DNA from: Synanceia verrucosa
Taxonomy: Eukaryota; Chordata; Actinopteri; Perciformes; Synanceiidae
Reading direction: 5' to 3'
Assembly: GCA_029721515.1 (NCBI GenBank)
Contig: CM056559.1
Location: 2,853,001 to 2,917,000, forward strand
DNA: 64,000 nt
This document shows, piece after piece, positions 12,411 to 26,105 of this stretch. Within the stretch, counting starts at the first letter, position 1. Each line of letters opens with the position of its first letter. The translations under genes were made by a program, and so were the position numbers. The notes beneath the pieces are model-generated. The model was not told the origin of the DNA. It was given only the letters and a program-made list of their open reading frames with translations, and searched no databases.

Positions 12411-15400
12411 CGTTACACTGGTTGTGGTTCGGATACGCCATGTGAAGAATAACGTCAGAATGACTGCTGGATAATCCAAATGTGTCATGAGAGTTCAAAA
12501 CATGTTCATCGTACAAAGCATAGACATGATGGTATGAAAGCTAATGTAACTGCTTTGTGGAAGCATGTTTACGACAACAGACTGGTTTATGGCACTGGTT
12601 GCGAGGGAAGAAACAGAGGTAAAGCAGCATGGAGGAGGAGAGTGTAATGGAAAGAGGAAATAAAGTACCAGCAATGTTACAACAGAAAAACTATTACTAT
12701 ATTGTATATCTATTGTTATCGGGACTTAAAAATAGCTATATCAAGATATACGATTTTGTACATATCGCACAGCTCTGCCACTATGAAAAACGTGATAACA
12801 CTGCGAACATCTTGGTTTAAAGTCCTGTGTTTTGCATGACTCGTCCACCGCCATGCCTGCCATAAATGTCCCTTCTCACATTTTAGCCTACTGTCCATCA
12901 CCGCAGTCAGTACAAATATAACACCCTTAAAACAAGAACAGCGCTTTCGCCTTTTGTCTTCTTTTGTCGTCCATCAGGACTGTACATTAACTCCAGATCT
13001 GTGTCCTCAAAACAACTTTGTTGCTGAGTCATGAGTCTTCCGATGGCTGACAGAAGAGGTACATCATTAAAAAAAGTGACAGCGACATCAAAGTTACGGG
13101 TTGAATCTTCTTCTTTTCTCCCGGCTTGCACTGAACTCCTCTTATCAGTAGTCATACTCACTTCAGCCTCATTGATATTTATGGCTGGTTGTTTTTCAGT
13201 TGTAATGTTGGGCTTGACTGCAGTCAGTGTCTACGGCCACCACGGGGTCGATGCTGGGTGAGCAAAACTCTGCGGTATGTAGTATTCCACTTTACGACGT
13301 AGCTCGCATATTATCTTTGTTTACCATTTTGTAGCACTGCAACATAATTTAAATGAAACCGTACTGAATTGTGCGGTGGTGAGGGTGAGGCTATCACGGT
13401 TACATGCTGGCAAGAAGGAAGAAGAGAGGAGTTTGACCTGAAGGTTACTGCTACTGAGGCAGAAAGAGCAAATCAGTAAATCTGGAGAGTGTGCTGCACT
13501 CCAGGCTTGCAGGGAGTAGAGGGAGCAATTTTAATCCAGATCTCCAGCCAGCGTCGCTTTGGGTTTTCTATCTTCTGTTATCTGACATGTTGGGTTTCAC
13601 TGTATGTACATAGCCCGACGAGGGATAAATGAACGTTTGACACTGTTGAATATTTCATGCATTCATTCATCCATAATGCCAGTCTCAGCATTTTGTTGTA
13701 TTTGTTGTTGTAATTGAACACAGACACATTACTCATATCCTCTGTTCATTTGTGCTGCAGACATGATGTTTATCTACATCACACCACTTGAAAACACATC
13801 CTGACTGTAACACACACCAGATGCTCCTACGCTCACTTTGTCATACTGAAAAATAACACGATAGCTGCTTCATGTTGTCTTCTGAGGATCAAATCAGACT
13901 AACAGCTGAGTTCCTACATGCTAGATAGCTTTCATAGTATATCCTCTATACAGGTAAAGTGATCATTGTTGTGATATATTTAAATTAGCTTGAAGTAGAA
14001 AACTTTTTTATTTAGATTTTGAACAATCCACACAGACAAGCATACTGATTTGTGTACACAGGATAAATTATCAAATATGCAACAATGCCATGCATATGTT
14101 AAATATAGTTTACCATATGCAAGAACCAATGCACACATATCCCTCCAAAACCATACAGATATGAGAGAAAATTTAAGAAGTCTTCTTAAGTTTAAGAAAA
14201 GGATGTGATGCCATGAGCCCGTAATCCAAAAAAATAAATGTAATTATTCCCAAAAGGCTGCCAAATTCTGCGGAGTCTTCCTGTTTGATATTTTAGTGAG
14301 AATTTTATTTTTTCTGCTTGAAGTAAAACTCTGATCTTTATTGTCTGATATTGTTGCTGTAGGAACACCAGAGAGAAGTGCTGCGCTGTGTATTTCTAAA
14401 CATATTCTGACAACTACAACTCTGGTTTACACTGTTCAGTTTTTAAACAGGGAACAGAGTGAAGCCCTTTCTGTGCACACATCTCAACTCAATTATTTCT
14501 TTTTTGAAACGAACAGCAGATGCTGTGGAAATGTACAAGAGGCCGGGTGTTGTTCTCTTGCCAGATTTGTGTTTTTATAAATACCAGACCTCCGATGTGA
14601 AGTTTACACCCCTGAGCTTACTGCCACTATTTACAAGAGAGCGAGCCTCGAGTGTTAAGGCTACACCTGATTAAAACCGACATATTTATTCAATCAGCAG
14701 TCAATAAAAGTGAGCCGTGTACAGCAGCTGTGAGGAAATGTGCTCAGATGGGACGGCTCTTTAATAAACTGGGATTCATGTAAAGTCTTTGCTGACTCTG
14801 CACAGCGAACGCGCTGAACCTGATGTTTCTGACATCTGGATGTAAACTTGAAAATGAATCAAGTTCAATCAGGAGCTGTTTCAACATTAACTTAATTAAG
14901 AACAATGCCACATCAATTTGCAGCGAGCAATGACATCATACGACTAGCATCCACCCACAACCTCCTCCAATTTAAGAGGAAAAATCCACCTTCACCCACA
15001 AAACATCAGCCTTTTTTTGGTCCCTAAAAACTGACTCTGACAACTAATATGGGGAGTGTTCCCATTCCCTCGTACAGACATCCAAGCTGAAGCATCATAC
15101 AGTTTGCTTACATCATTTGCACATTTATTTATCATTATAATAAGATAAAATGTTTTGTCCGAAATTTGGCGCTAGTAAAGTCTGCAGTGTATTTATAGGA
15201 TACAGGAAACAGAAGTCCAGACAGAGCAGCTTAGAAATCAATTCACTCTAACCAATTATGACAATTCAATAGAGATCAAATGATCCTGTATCTTCATTTG
15301 AACTGCCCTCATGCCTGTGTGAATAAGTACCCGTCCGAGTAAATATAGGGGACTGTATATCATTTTCAAAAGGGAGAATCTTTCAATAAATCCTCCACTT

Positions 15401-17572
15401 TCTTCCCAGCGGTCCAACCGTCGAACCTGCGTCTGTCATCTCTACCTCCTCCAGGACTCAGATGGGGCTGAAACTCTCCATGAACCCTCATGAATTATTC
15501 ATCAGCACATATAATGTTGGCAAATTATTTTATATAGTGGGGAAAGATTCATCTTAGGAGCAGGAATTGGGTAGGGAGAAGCTAATGTGTTTATTATGCC
15601 AAGATAATGGCATGAAATAGAGGCCAGGGGTGGAGAATTTGTAGGAGTGTTTATACTTTATATTCATTGGAGGGTAGCATCTGAATGCCTCGTGGTCACA
15701 TGATGGCAGATGTCTTATGAATGCAATTTGCGTGCATGTGTATACGCCAGCATACGCACATGCAGGCAGACTTTTCTGCAGGTGTTTTGCGCGTGCACGT
15801 CATCCTGTGCAGCTGTGCATGTCTGTTTCTGTAACGTATAGTGTTGCCTGTCCACAAGCAGTCCTCTTTTATGGCAGAAAATAGAATTCAATAAGCATCA
15901 CTCAGACACCAAAAACACCAACAGAGGGAGAAAGACGGCTGTTAGGTCTGCTTAGCTGAGAAAGGCAGAGATCCTTCCTCGCGTCACTAATGTCGCAGCC
16001 ATAATGGTGTTGCACGATCAAGAAGACAGGATGCATTTCAACTCAGGGCTGACTGTTGTGTTTGAAAAGGAGAGACAGGAGCTCCATACCGATATGTCAA
16101 CAGATGGGGATCTCGTAGTTCAGCCATCTGGAGAAAAAAAAAAAAAAAAAAAATCTTTATCAATTGATTTCCACTTTTTATGAGCCTCAAACATGTTTGC
16201 GACCTCCTCTTTCTCTTGCATCCAAGCGGAGTACTTTTGTCTTATTTAAGTGAAGGCTGCTTGGATTTGCAGCACATCCTTCAATATAAATCTCAGAGGC
16301 TGAATGCAGGACTTCATTTCGGGATGATAATATATTCATATTGTGTCACAGGAAAGTGTCTCTTCTGTGCCTTTCATAAATTGGGGTCAGGTGATATCTG
16401 TCACAGCAGAGAATGTGCTTATTGCTGACAAAGTCATGTTGACATTTTTTTTGGAGAGGAAAGCACAAAAATAAAATAAAAAATAGTCTCCCGGGAGGCT
16501 GGGAGGAAAAGAAATTAAATTGCCTCTCCACAGCCCTTGTTAAGAATGAAAACCAATCAGCCAGCCCTCAATTCACACTCACAGCGCCACAAAGATTGTG
16601 AGGAATATTGATATTAGTATTAACAAATGCACTGTCCTTTTCTGGTCTGATGCTCTGGGGACAGTTCCAACTGCACTGATAAGATTTTTTCCCCCTTATT
16701 GACAGTTTAATCTGATGGATTTGTGGCTATTTTACAAACACAGCTATTAACCACGCTCAAATGGGCTCTTGGGTTATTGTGACACTGAATAAACAGAAAA
16801 ATCTCTGTGCGCTATTCCTCAAATTTGTGGATTTGATGTTGAAAGTAACCGGATCCCCTGTAAACCTCGAAATAGCCTAATTGCTAAACTTTGTGTGGAT
16901 TTTTCTCATTGAGACAGTTGTGATGAGTTTCATCTGAGACAGAACAAAACTGTCAGCACTTTTAACTGTATTCCCGAAGGAGAGCTTTCTGCTTGTGTTT
17001 GGCCTAATTTGGGAGTTCCCGAGTTTACTTCCCCGTGAAATCCTTCCAGTAACACGAGCACACGCTCAAAGCAGCGAGAAGGGGAAATAATAATGAAGTG
17101 TGCAGACAGAAAGCAAGTCATGACTGTGGTGTTAACAGCGGTTATCACAGTTAATTTCACAGCGATCAGCTCACAGATGATTCTGCACAACTTAAATTGC
17201 ATGTTGGTCAATATTTAGCTCATTATAGCTGTGTCGGGTTTACAATCCATATCCACAACAATTTGCTGGCATAAGCAATTCTGCTTGTAACATAGTACTA
17301 GTTGGAGCTTAACAGCCTGTTTCACAAAAAGGAATTATTTCAAACTAAATAATGTGAGAACATTTGCAAAGAAACAAAAGTGTGTGTTGTTGTGTGGAGC
17401 ACAAAGCCCAATATCATAAATCACAAATTTGCTCCTGACTTATTGGGGAAGTCTGTTTTCTTCTGCATCATTTTGATCTTTGTAATGTTTTGTAGGTGAA
17501 AAGTGCAGTTTGTTTTAATGTGCGTGTTAAAGGGCACATCCTGGTCAAAGATAGTTTTGCATCTGGAAATTT
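12411..17572. other. Gene-free stretch of mostly unique sequence
   Basis: No exon with supporting splice signals or recognisable protein could be found. A poly-A tract lies at 16134-16152. The sequence around 15.5-15.8 kb is of mixed composition and repeat-free, which would be compatible with conserved non-coding DNA. That cannot be shown without alignment. Confidence 0.5.
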
Positions 17573-17898
17573 TTCATTGAGTGCCATGTTATGTTATATG
17601 TACTTCTTTAAAAAATCCAACGCTCGTGTTTTTTCAGCGGCTGGCAGCAAAGAGCTCTCTCACACAGCCTGTGAGTTTTGAATTTTGTGACTGCTGGGTG
17701 ATGTAGTCAGAGCATAAAGAGACGGTATACACCACAGAGATCAAAACAGGAAGTGGAGACGATCGAGATTAGAGAGTAAAACAAACAGAATCTGGGCAAA
17801 AAGTGGAATTTAGGGTGGGAGCTCTTTTGTGTTTTCAGAGTCGTACAACAAAATATTCTGTTTCCCTTCGATAAAACGGCTCGCACTCAGTGAGTTAG
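17573..17898 (+). mobile_element. piggyBac-like MITE, copy 2 (internally deleted)
   Basis: The 5' end TCATTGAGTGCCATG and the 3' end GCACTCAGTGAGTTAG match copy 1, as does the core GTAGTCAGAGCATAAAGAGA followed by GAAGTGGAGACGATCGAGAT. The segment that carries AATGGAACAAGG in the other copies is missing, making this the shortest copy. It is followed at 17905-17960 by a different dispersed fish repeat containing CAGCAGGTGGCGACTCCTCT. Confidence 0.65.
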
Positions 17899-19825
17899 TT
17901 GTTCACTTCAACCTGCAATCTTTCTGTAAGCCAGCAGGTGGCGACTCCTCTGGTTCACTATCAGTTCAATAGAAAATGATCCTACTTCTCTCTTGATTTA
18001 TCCCTCAGTAAACATTGAAAACATGAGTTTATCATTAGCTTTTTTCTCCCTCCATGATGATGGTAGTAAAAAAACAAAACAAGATTTCAACATCGAACAA
18101 CCAAGATGCTGCTCTCACGGCTTCAAAGTGTCAGTCCACAAACCATTTCTTATGTACAGTCTGAGGTTTATTAATCAAAATATCAGGCAAACTGAAAACA
18201 CAAGAAAAGTCATTATAAATGATAATCAGGGTGACTTTGAATGGCAATATTTTTTTTTAGGCTAAACATCATAAGCTAAAGGCTATTTCACACACGTTTA
18301 TAATAGAGCTCAAACACTGTCGATCCATCTGCTGCTCGTCTTCATTTGATGTTTTATTTTGAAACATTTGTGAGAATAAGCTGCCTTCCATTTGACAGGA
18401 AGCCAGTCTGAATATTGTGTCAGCACTTTGTAAACAGATCTCATCTTCACGCTCATTTAGCATAGCTTATACTGAATACTGAATAATAACTGAGCTGTTG
18501 TGTTTGCTTGTTACCTGCTGCACCCGCTAAAGGGACATGGCGGGGATAATTCATTTTCTGCTAGATTTCTGGAAATGTTACAACAAATGGACACGCTTGA
18601 AATTATTCTTTAAGCCTCAGAGTTTAGTTTTCAACAACCACACTTCATTTGGGGAAAAAAAAAACTATTTTTCTCCTTTGTGAAGCAAACATAGCACCCT
18701 CACTTGAACTGGCAAACAGTGCACATGTCATTGAAAGTCCTCTTGAGATAACAGCGCTTAACATGCTGCAAGGACTTCAGATCCCTCAGGGCTGATATCT
18801 ACCCATAGATCAAGCGACTTAAACAATTTCTGAACCAGAGTGCCTGTCAATCATAATTGATCTTGAGTAGCGGGGATGGTGGGAGTCGAGGATGAAGACG
18901 AGCAGAGAGCGAGCATCTTCCCTGGAGGCTACAAGCACCTTTCAAGAAGCAGAGGCCCTGAGGACTCCTCTGCCCTTTCCCCGCTTCAAGATCAAACCCA
19001 TTTCTCCTCCATCTCTCGCCTCTCCTCATCTTCTTAATCAAAATTCCTCATCATTATAATCAGCAAAAAAGAGCCTCTTAACAGCTGGAAACAAGAGCCA
19101 TGCTTCAAGAAGCATATGGACAAACTTGTGCTTAGAATTCACTCTGAAGTCGCAGGGGGGCGAAATAAAGAACTGACACTGGTAGGCAATGATACATATT
19201 ATCTGCACGCTGAAATTCCCTCTATTTTCCAGCGCGAGAATATCTTGTGCGAACGCATTAGCGAGCACTTTTGTTAAGCTGCAGTCTGGTGGAAAAGGTT
19301 TATTATCACAGATCTTACCCTGTCACTGTAATTATCTTAAAGAGAATCTGTGTCAACGGCTTTTTACCCCCCGGTGTACATTGTATGCTCTGCTAGGCTT
19401 TTTCAATGTTCTCCACAAATGTCAAGCAATTTGAGGGGAATGGTAACACTGTCAGACTGTTAAGTCTTCTACGCCAGGGACACCATGAAGCAAACACGAG
19501 ATAGATGAGAAGTGCTCGCCTTTAAAGTGCATGAACATTTAGCTCTAACACAGCACTCAGAAGGCCAAGAATAGGCAAAATGGGCAAAATTATGCAGACT
19601 GGTTGTAATGTACGGTTGTTTTGGGGCTTTTTGCTAAGACTTAGATTACAAGACACTGGTCTGATACCAGACTACTTGCACAGTATTAATGACAAGTTAG
19701 TGGTCAAAGCATAAGCGTGCAATAAGTGTGATTAGACTATGTTTAATAAACTGTTTTACTCATATTGTTGAACCCCTGAAATATGCAGATTTCCCAAAAT
19801 ATCAAACTATTCCTTTCACCATTCC
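17899..19825. other. Gene-free stretch
   Basis: Apart from the short dispersed-repeat fragment at 17905-17960, I see nothing with coding or structural support. Confidence 0.5.
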
Positions 19826-20225
19826 TTAACTCTTTGAGTGCCATTTACGTATTTCAACATCTAAGTGTTTTTTCAGCAGCGGGTCGCCGATCGTGGTCTC
19901 CTGCAGTCTGTGGGCAATGTTGGGGCTTCTGGGAAATGTAGTCGGAGCATAAAGAGATGGTATTCACCACAGAGATCAAAGCAGGAAGTGGAGACGATCG
20001 AGATTAGAGAGCAAAACAGAAGCTGTGTGAAAGTGTCTCTATATAAAACAAGAATGGAACAAGGTAAAAACAAATATTTTATTCGTGATGAAATAGTGAG
20101 TCTCCACTTTCATTTGAGCTATTCGGTGTCATAGTACAAAATATTCTGTGGATCTTGAAATATGACTCAAACTGGGCAAAAACGAGGCACTTTCTGTTTT
20201 ATAAAACGGCTGGAACTCAATGTAA
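19826..20225 (+). mobile_element. piggyBac-like MITE, copy 3
   Basis: The copy begins at a TTAA (19826-19829) followed by CTCTTTGAGTGCCA. It ends around GGAACTCAATGTAAA, whose reverse complement again reads TTTACATTGAGTTCC. The core phrases (GGCTTCTGGGAAATGTAGTC, GAAGTGGAGACGATCGAGAT, AATGGAACAAGGTAAAAACA) match copies 1 and 4. The 3' end abuts the LINE reverse-transcriptase fragment starting near 20219. Confidence 0.7.
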
Positions 20226-20945
20226 ACCAAGTGCAAGAAACCGAATTGCTCGGAGTTGTCACAGATGACAACCTCTCATGGAAAGCACACAAAAATAAAG
20301 AAGTTAATAAAATGGGAAGTGGCATCTGTCATTTGCAGATGTAGGATATATTTGTCACCAAAATCAACCAAATTGATAATACAAGCGTTAAGCCTGTCAA
20401 ATCTTGGCCACTGCCCAGTGCTCTGGTCAAACACTACAGTTTTGCTGCAGGTAATGGGGATCCTAATAAAACTAAACAATGACTGTGTTGACGTGTTGCT
20501 ATGTCTCCACATAGTGGAGCACTTTCTCACTGTAGACTGTCAGTCACAAAATCTTTTAATAACCAAAGCGTGGTCAGAAGTGCGTCATGTTTTATAGATT
20601 TACGTACATCCTGTCAGTATAATGTGATACCAGCATTACAAACCTCCAATATTTGCATAAAATGCTTGTTTGTTGTCACAGAAAAGGACAGGGTGTTTTT
20701 CCATTCTGGACTCGTCATGTTGTGTTGAGACAGCTTGTCTCTTCCTTTCATATATTTACAGACAGCAGGTTTCTGTGCAGCTATGATGGGAATCATAGTG
20801 ATGATGCTCTCTTTCATCTCACAACTGGAATTTCTAAATATTTTTTCTTTTTTTTTTTTAACAGCGTGTCAAAACTGCAGCCTGATCTGCTGATTCAACA
20901 TTTCAAAAGCATATTGAACCAAAATGTCCGGGCCAAAGGAATGTG
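20219..20945 (+). mobile_element. Decayed LINE fragment: C-terminal end of a reverse transcriptase
   Basis: In broken plus-strand frames the translation reads VQETELLGVVTDDNLSWKAH, then KMGSGICHLQ, then (one frame over) YLSPKSTKLIIQALSLSNLG with HCPVLW. A final piece reads LLIQHFKSILNQN. This is the LLGVxxDxxLSW...KMGxGI...LxxxTKxxxxQALxLSxLxYCPxVW layout found after the catalytic domain of CR1/Jockey-group fish LINEs. Frames shift repeatedly and stops interrupt, so it is dead. The element is truncated at its 5' end. Confidence 0.75.
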
Positions 20946-23324
20946 ACTACTGTTTCCTTTAATCCTGATTTCTCAGAGGGTCTGTGACTGTTATATTCAG
21001 CAGGTTGTTTTGCTGTTAATCAGGATGAGAGATGAACTCAAGGCAAACACTGGAGAGGTCTGGCATTGGTTGAGGTTTATTTACCTCACAGCCACTCGGC
21101 AGGCACTCAGAGCTGGTTTGGAGGTTATTTTTAGTCTGGAAGGTCAAACATTGCTCATGATTTTTTTTTTTAAATGTTAATTTTAGGCCTGAATCATGTA
21201 TTTGTGCAGATGAGTCATGGAGGGTTCAAGTTGGCTCACTCTCACTGAGGGAAGTGCATCAGGAAATAAGGCTCAGACCTGTTGGCCACTTTCCAGACAG
21301 ACACACATTGAGGTCCATTTCATTTTTGCTCTACTCAGTCACTGTTGTAGCATAAATAGAAAAAACAAGTTCCTGTCGGTGTCACCCCCTCCCCAGTCTC
21401 TCCTCCTGGTTAATTTCCTCGGAGCCTGTGGGGCCAGCCGGTAGGGGGATTTGACAGAGGACTTCTGACAATCCTGAGGAGAGCTGACACCGAGAGCGCC
21501 AGTCTCTCCATCGCTTGCGGCCAGATTGGAAGATGCTCAGCATGCAGAGAGCAGATGAGACAAACCAGAGCAGCCAGGAGGCTGTTCGTGCAGAGCTGGC
21601 TAAGCCTGAAATGTCTGAGAAGGACACTGTGAGGACACACTGCCACACAGAGGCTGGAGCTCATAGCTCAGCCTGCGACTCCACAAACCACTGCAAATCA
21701 CTCCATCTTTATCCTTCACTAATTATACAGGAAAAACTACTGTGTGCATCCAGGAAGGCAGATAAATAGATGTATATATAAATAACAAGAAGTCGAAACA
21801 TGTAATGTCCCTAAACAGGTGAAGTGATGGTGTGCAGGGACACATCGGATGGAAACGGATTAGTAAAGTGCAGCTCTGCAGACTGTGCCAGCGTCGTGTG
21901 ATATCAAAGGTGATACGATCTCAGCCGGTGTGTGTGCAGCTTTTAATGGAGCTCCACTTGAAATGCGGCACCGATTGGCAGCCTGCAGTATTTCACTCGT
22001 GTCTTTGTGACCTTTCACGGCAGAATTTACATTTAAATTTCAATAATAAGCAAGTTCACACTTTCAAAGTGATATTCTGAGGACAAATTCATGCACCGCT
22101 CCTTTACTCCACTCTATCCACCATTCTGCCACTTACAATATAAATGGGATGAAGGAATATGCATGCAGCCCTATCATTTGGCCCTATCAATGTCAAATCA
22201 CAGCAAAGTAGCCCTGAGTCATGGGAATACAGCAGTGTTTGGTGCAGGAATATGTACAGAACAGGGAGAAGAAAAGAGCCGGGCGAGCTCAAACAACAGG
22301 AGCTGAGGAAAACATGCCACTCAGGTTGTTTGAACCCGATGAATTTTTAGTGCAGTGTTGAAGCTTGACAGAACGCAATCTACATGTAATGGAAAGTGCC
22401 GTTTCAATTCCCGCCAAGAAGAGTGCAGAGAAAAATCTTGACAATAATTGGGAGGAATATTTCTCTGTCACAATGTTGGATTCTGTGTTCAGAGTGCGCT
22501 AAGAGGACCTTGTCTTGTCGGTGAAGCAGTCATGAGGCTCCACTCATTACACTCATTACCCAAGCCAAGGGCGTCTTCACCACGAAGCTACCCAGGGACT
22601 GAAAGCACTCGAAGCGTCTTTCACACATGCAATTCATCTCTGAAACAAACTTTTCTCCTGTTGGCACGTTTAAACGGAAGCAGGTGTCGATATTCAGAGA
22701 AATCTGCACCCACATTTCCCAGGAAGACTATTGAGACTGAACAATCCAACACTGTTTAACAACACAGCGAGGACTTTTCAAATCCACCTGCACTTAAGGA
22801 ACACAAATATGGCCATCATGACGAAGGGAAGCACTTTTCTCTCCGTTTAAAAGAAAAAACAGTTTTTACCTGAATCACTTCAAATGGTCGTCTCGTCCTT
22901 TTGTCCGACCGAAGGTCAACATCAGAGTAGAGCTGGGGTCGCTGTTCATCAGGCTGATGGTGTTTGGTAAGAGTCCTCATTTCTGCCGTGTCTCTGCAGA
23001 GGAAGTGGTGAGTTAGCAAAGGTTGCATGAGCAGAATTTACCTTTAAACTGCAGCGCCATGAAAATATAAGAGCGATTCAGTGCTGACAGAAAGCTCCCA
23101 GAGTTTAAACAGTCCGTCTCTGCATGCAATAAAAATAAAAAGATGCACAGAAGATATCTGAAAAATTAAAATCTAAAAATCTGTAAAATGGTTTGCAAAA
23201 TGACTGCAGTGATATAAAGTATTTGTACACTTGTGCATCAAAACCACTGTAGTTACCTTTAAGTTCAGCAAATAAATATATGTTTGGGCTTAAAATGACT
23301 TTGTTTGCACAGAGAAAAAGACAC
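20946..23324. other. Gene-free stretch
   Basis: I see no supported gene. The open frames around 21.4-21.8 kb and 22.1-22.8 kb have no recognisable motif, and no consistent exon could be built around them. Confidence 0.45.
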
Positions 23325-23689
23325 TGAACGTAAAAAAAAATGTATAAAATTTTTCGGCAGCGATCTCAGTCTCCCGCAGCCTTTGAGTAATGTTGGGGCT
23401 TCTGGGAGATGTAGTCAGAGCATAAAGAGACGGTATACACCACAGAGATCAAAACAGGAAGTGGAGACGATCGAGATTAGAGAGCAAAACAAAACAAGAA
23501 TGGAACAAGGTGAAAACAAACATTTGTTTCATGATGAAACAGAGAGTCTCTTCTTTCATTTGAGCTATTCAGTGTTTTCAGAGACATAGTACAAAATATT
23601 CTGTGGGTGTAGAAATATGACCCAAAATGGGCAAAAACGCTGGAACAAGGCACTTTCTGTTTTATAAAAGGGTTAGCACTCAATGTTAA
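23325..23689 (+). mobile_element. piggyBac-like MITE, copy 4 (5' end eroded)
   Basis: The 3' end GGTTAGCACTCAATGTTAA closes on a TTAA at 23686-23689 and mirrors the 5' TIR of copy 3. The core is close to copy 1, including TTTCATTTGAGCTATTCA and ACATAGTACAAAATATTCTG. The 5' TIR is not recognisable, so the left boundary is approximate. Confidence 0.65.
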
Positions 23690-23984
23690 TAATGAAAATC
23701 ACTAGCTGCAGCTGTAGATGCTGTATTTAGGCTAATTGATTTGAAACACTTTATGTCACAGAGCTCTTTTAGCTGGACACATCGCCATCGGCAGATTTCT
23801 TTATTCATAGGAAAATAACAGCGGCTAGAGTCAAACCTCATTAGAGCAGCTCCTCCCTTATGTTGCTTTAATAGTAATCATTTCCTGCTGAATTTCTCTT
23901 CTGTATTATAATTTAATTGTAAATAGTAATACTTTTCTGTTGTTTTTATTGCTTTTTATTCGTACTGTGATTGCATTTCTTGCT

Positions 23985-24050
23985 GCTGCTACAAAGTAAT
24001 TTCCCAGGTTAGGATCAACAAAGTAATTCTGTTCTATTCTATTCACTCCT
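23985..24050 (+). repeat. LINE2-type 3' tail fragment
   Basis: AATTTCCCAGGTTAGGATCA followed by ACAAAGTAATTCTGTTCTAT and a short TTCTA repeat is the terminal consensus of fish LINE2-like elements, with a few changes. No coding part is visible upstream. Confidence 0.55.
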
Positions 24051-24950
24051 GATTTCGTCAGAAACCTCCTACGATTCCCCTCCAGATCCCTCTTTGGGAA
24101 GCAGCAACACTTCCACCTCGTCCTCTCAGCTCGTCTGTGAGACTCAATTATTCATATTCTAACCCGATTAAGAGCCCAGGTTGTTCCACATTCAAACAGC
24201 AGTTAGTGTTGGTAACAGCCCCCATGAGGTGGTGAAGACTTCTGCTTCCGTATAGTCACACCTCGCTGCTGAGGTGTGGGAACGACGGCCAAATAATGAT
24301 GTGTGGGAGTGAGAAGCTGTCCAGTGCAGCGCTGGCCGCTGGTCTTTCTACTAATGGTGGCCTCTGATTAATTAAACATCCCTTGGGGTCAGGGAGTCAT
24401 GGAAGGCAATGTAATTTATCATCTGGCTCATGCGTAATGGAGTGTGGCCTACTGCAGAGTCTCTCATTAAGAGTGATAAACTCCAAGGCCTCTCCACAAC
24501 TCAGCGAGGACAGCGCCGTCTCCTCAAATAACTGCCGCTATCTGCAGCTGGAAAACAAGCGAGCGTAATCAGAATCTGCACGATTTCACCTTGAAATAAA
24601 TGGAACAATGCCAGCTTTCCAAAACTTCAAGGACCCATAATATCCTCTGGTATGTTTTACTTCCAGTGGCAATTTTTAAAAGGTAGAAAAAAATAAATAA
24701 ATTTGAAGCAACCAAGTCACAAATAATGTGGATTGAATTTCAGTCCTACTATGTCTTTTTTCTGCTTCTGCTGTGTTTAATGTTCTGATTCCTTTCTTTT
24801 TGTTGAGAGTATTAGCATCCGACGCTAACTCAAGTCTACACTTCCAGTCGTCTTCCTTTAAATCAGAGTTGCTGCTATTTGACCACGATCCAAGCTTACT
24901 TAGAAATACAGGCCAAGACCACCTGCTCTCTAACACATATTGTATTCATG
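24051..24950. other. Gene-free stretch
   Basis: The sequence is unique with no supported exon. Confidence 0.4.
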
Positions 24951-24959
24951 ACACATCTC

Positions 24960-26060
24960 TGTCTCATAGAAACTGCTCTTTTCTTCGTGATACTCTTAAT
25001 GCTGCTGGACTTCTGCTATTCGACACAGTGGATCATGGGATCCTGCTGCAAAGGCAGGAAACTGGGTGGGTCTCTCTGGTGCAGGTGGTTTGAATATTAA
25101 AGCATAATGAAAAGTAAAGTTTTGTTGTAACACCTCCACTCAAACAGTCATAAATTAGAGTTTGGAGGTCCCACAGGGCTCTGTCCTTGGATTCCTTCTG
25201 TTTAACTGTTTAATTCAATAAATCAACCACTGCACAGCAGAGAACTCAAGATTCTGCAGCTGTGAGAACCTAGAGTCCAGATTAATATAATTAACAAACA
25301 TTTCAGCATATTTAGATTTATAAATGCTTATACTTTAGTATATCTTTAAAGTGGAAGACATATGGTTTGTCACTTTCTTAATGTGGGATTTGAAGCTCAG
25401 CTTGAAATAACATTTGTAACCTCAGATTTAATCTGCAGATGGTTTTATTGACGGTTATTACTGCTAACAGAAAAAATAATACAACCACAGAGCTTTTATA
25501 AGGTACTGAATAAAATTTTTGCATTATGTTTAAAACATTTTAGTTGGTGTAAAATAAATGTTTGTCAGACGTTTGGTTCCTACTCCCATCAATATGTGAC
25601 ATAATGGCTGAATATTATTAACACCTTAAATTTTCTCAGATTATTAATTATATAATGTGGATTTCAGTGAGTACAGAGTCCAGATCACTACCAACATGTG
25701 ACCAGATTAAAAACCTCGCTGTAACCTCCAATATCAAGGTCTCATTTTCCAGAAACATCTCCTGAATCTGCAGCTTTCTGACTCCTGCAGGTTCAATTAC
25801 AGCAATTCACCATCTTCAAAACAAAACCATCCACATATTACAAAGAAACCTGAACTCAGCAGTTCTAACAAGGACAAAAAGATGACTCAAGTCGTCTGAA
25901 CGCTTCACCTCGTTGCTTTCAGAAACCACTCAGCACCCGCTGGTCTGAATCCAGTTTAGAACCTCAGGCGCTCTGCGGTCATGAGGTCGAAATCTCCTCC
26001 ACATACCCAGAGATACTCTCCAAGTCTGGTGAGCAGCATTAGCACTTTTTTAAAAGTGCA
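24960..26060 (+). mobile_element. Decayed LINE reverse-transcriptase region (CR1/Rex-like)
   Basis: Broken plus-strand frames give LLLFDTVDHGILLQRQETG (25013-25070), which corresponds to the AFDTVDHxILLxRL segment of the RT active-site region. They then give LEVPQGSVLGFLLFN (about 25162-25205), the GVPQGSVLGPLLF motif. The 3' part contains CDQIKNLAVTSNIK and related scraps at about 25698-25745, then HNKT-like LHHLQNKTIHILQ with frameshifts. Stops and frameshifts are frequent, so there is no active protein. Confidence 0.7.
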
Positions 26061-26105
26061 GCATTTTCCTTGTTGTTTTTTTACTTTACTACTAGCCTAA
26101 TACAG

